In this document: positions 45,690 through 46,205 of the stretch, piece after piece | How positions within the stretch are numbered: position 1 is the stretch's first letter | Layout of the letters: the number at the start of each line of letters is the position of its first letter | Assembly (NCBI GenBank): GCA_946486465.1 | Contig: CAMLTY010000004.1 | Location: 1-46,205, forward strand | DNA from: an uncultured Mycoplasmatota bacterium | GTDB taxonomy: Bacteria; Bacillota_I; Bacilli_A; RF39; UBA660 | Direction of reading: 5' to 3' | DNA: 46,205 bases | Position numbers and translations under genes: made by a program | The notes under the pieces: model-generated | Seen by the model: the letters and a program-made list of their open reading frames with translations, nothing else | Told to the model about the DNA's origin: nothing | Database searches by the model: none

Positions 45690-45745
45690 CAAAAAAATGT
45701 TCCGCTGGCTCTTTGGTTATGAGCATTGGTTATAGGTAAAGGAGG
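45690..45745 (+). ncRNA. Probable ribosomal protein L19 leader
   Basis: The transcribed stretch between the promoter and the L19 start carries ATGTTCCGCTGGCTC, then GCTC/GAGC that can pair, and two copies of TTGGTTAT. Low-GC Gram-positive bacteria have an L19 leader RNA at this position, thought to mediate self-regulation. I assign it by position and general look, not by a model match. Confidence 0.5.
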
Positions 45746-45752
45746 ATCTTAT

Positions 45753-46100
45753 ATGAACGTAATTGACAAAATTAATGACAAACAAATTAATAAGAACATT
45801 CCTGAATTTAGAGTTGGAGATACTGTTCGTGTTGATGTTAAGATTATCGAAGGTAAACGTGAAAGAATCCAAGCTTTTGAAGGAATTGTAATCGCTCGTC
45901 GTGGTGGTAGTGTTAGTGAAACATTTACTGTTCGTAAAATGAGTAGTGGTGTAGGAGTTGAAAGAACATTCCCAATTCACTCACCTAAGATTGCTAAAAT
46001 TACTGTCTTAAGACATGGTAAAGTAAGACGTGCTAAATTAGGAAATGTTTTAAGAAATAGTAAAGGTCAATATCGTATTAAAGAAAGAGGACAACAATAG
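45753..46100 (+). CDS. rplS: Ribosomal protein L19
   Basis: A 115-residue large-subunit protein, starting [12 protein letters not shown]. Family marks are [38 protein letters not shown], and [11 protein letters not shown]. The start is the ATG at 45753, 7 bases after AAAGGAGG; a longer reading frame would begin in the leader and is not supported. Single gene with its own promoter, leader and terminator. No trmD is found upstream, where it often lies in Firmicutes. Confidence 0.97.
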   Translation: MNVIDKINDKQINKNIPEFRVGDTVRVDVKIIEGKRERIQAFEGIVIARRGGSVSETFTVRKMSSGVGVERTFPIHSPKIAKITVLRHGKVRRAKLGNVLRNSKGQYRIKERGQQ

Positions 46101-46115
46101 TTCTCAGTTTTAAGG

Positions 46116-46143
46116 AGTGAAAATTAGTTTTCACTCTTTTTCT
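46116..46143 (+). terminator. Terminator of rplS
   Basis: A perfect 9-bp stem GAGTGAAAA / TTTTCACTC with a 4-base loop, then TTTTT. The last 60 bases of the window show no gene. Confidence 0.85.
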
Positions 46144-46205
46144 GTGTAAAAAAAGGAAAAAATATGCATCAAAAAAAGATTCTGCAACCCCCAAAAATCA
46201 GAATT

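Noticed and set aside
45726..45752. A longer N-terminus for L19 starting at 45726
   Set aside because: The extra codons lie in the leader RNA and run across the ribosome site; the family starts at the ATG at 45753.
1..46205. Use of TGA as a tryptophan codon (Mollicutes code 4)
   Set aside because: Trp positions in conserved proteins are TGG, and TGA serves as the stop of the M16 homolog at 44373-44375. The TGA at 21666-21668 lies in a frame that also has a TAG, so it is better read as decay.
1..46205. CRISPR arrays, tRNA or rRNA genes, and integration sites flanking the accessory block
   Set aside because: I looked for regularly spaced repeats, tRNA-like cloverleaf ends and direct repeats at the island edges and saw none; a covariance or repeat search would be needed to exclude weak cases.

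Overview
The window is very AT-rich, strongly purine-skewed on the coding strand, and has Gram-positive style signals: strong AAAGGAG ribosome sites, extended -10 promoters (TGNTATAAT-like) and many hairpin-plus-T-run terminators. Trp is written TGG and TGA ends a gene at 44373-44375, so the standard bacterial code fits. Gene content (a ribosomal protein L19 gene with a leader, paired M16 peptidases, a SWIM-SNF2 helicase, many short operons) suggests a low-GC member of the Bacillota, probably a gut Bacilli or Erysipelotrichia/RF39-like lineage. The lineage is inferred, not proven.

Region 1 (1-17.3 kb) looks like a defence island. It starts with a 1425-residue STAND/NACHT-like NTPase whose N-terminus seems cut off by a frameshift at the window edge. 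Next comes a type I restriction-modification locus: hsdR, hsdM, a small unknown gene, two divergent complete hsdS genes around a tyrosine recombinase, and a silent hsdS half-gene. Four inverted repeat pairs connect these pieces. Three would exchange target-recognition halves. The fourth would flip a segment holding the recombinase and the only clear hsdS promoter. A GmrSD-like (DUF262/DUF1524) type IV nuclease follows, in an operon with a SWIM zinc-finger protein and a pRiA4b ORF-3-like protein.

Region 2 (17.3-25.6 kb) is a tandem array of four paralogous proteins of about 610-665 residues. Three end in a SEC-C zinc motif. Their function is unknown. They directly follow the SWIM/pRiA4b operon, and this block is the best candidate here for an undescribed system.

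Region 3 (25.6-31.3 kb) is metabolic: a divergent short S-adenosylmethionine synthetase, a DUF3419-like SAM-dependent protein and CutA. A five-gene operon follows (flavodoxin, carboxymuconolactone decarboxylase-like, cupin, SGNH hydrolase, DUF362) behind a MerR-type promoter with a 19-bp spacer. The flavodoxin and DUF362 genes carry frameshifts.

Region 4 (31.3-46.2 kb) holds a membrane-anchored HEFAH metallopeptidase-like protein, a UvrD/helicase IV-like helicase, a 36-residue membrane peptide, a SWIM-SNF2 helicase, a low-molecular-weight tyrosine phosphatase, a zinc alcohol dehydrogenase, a decayed IS66-family element (13-bp terminal repeats, GTAA ends), deoD, an M16 peptidase pair and rplS. 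No tRNA, rRNA or CRISPR array was found.
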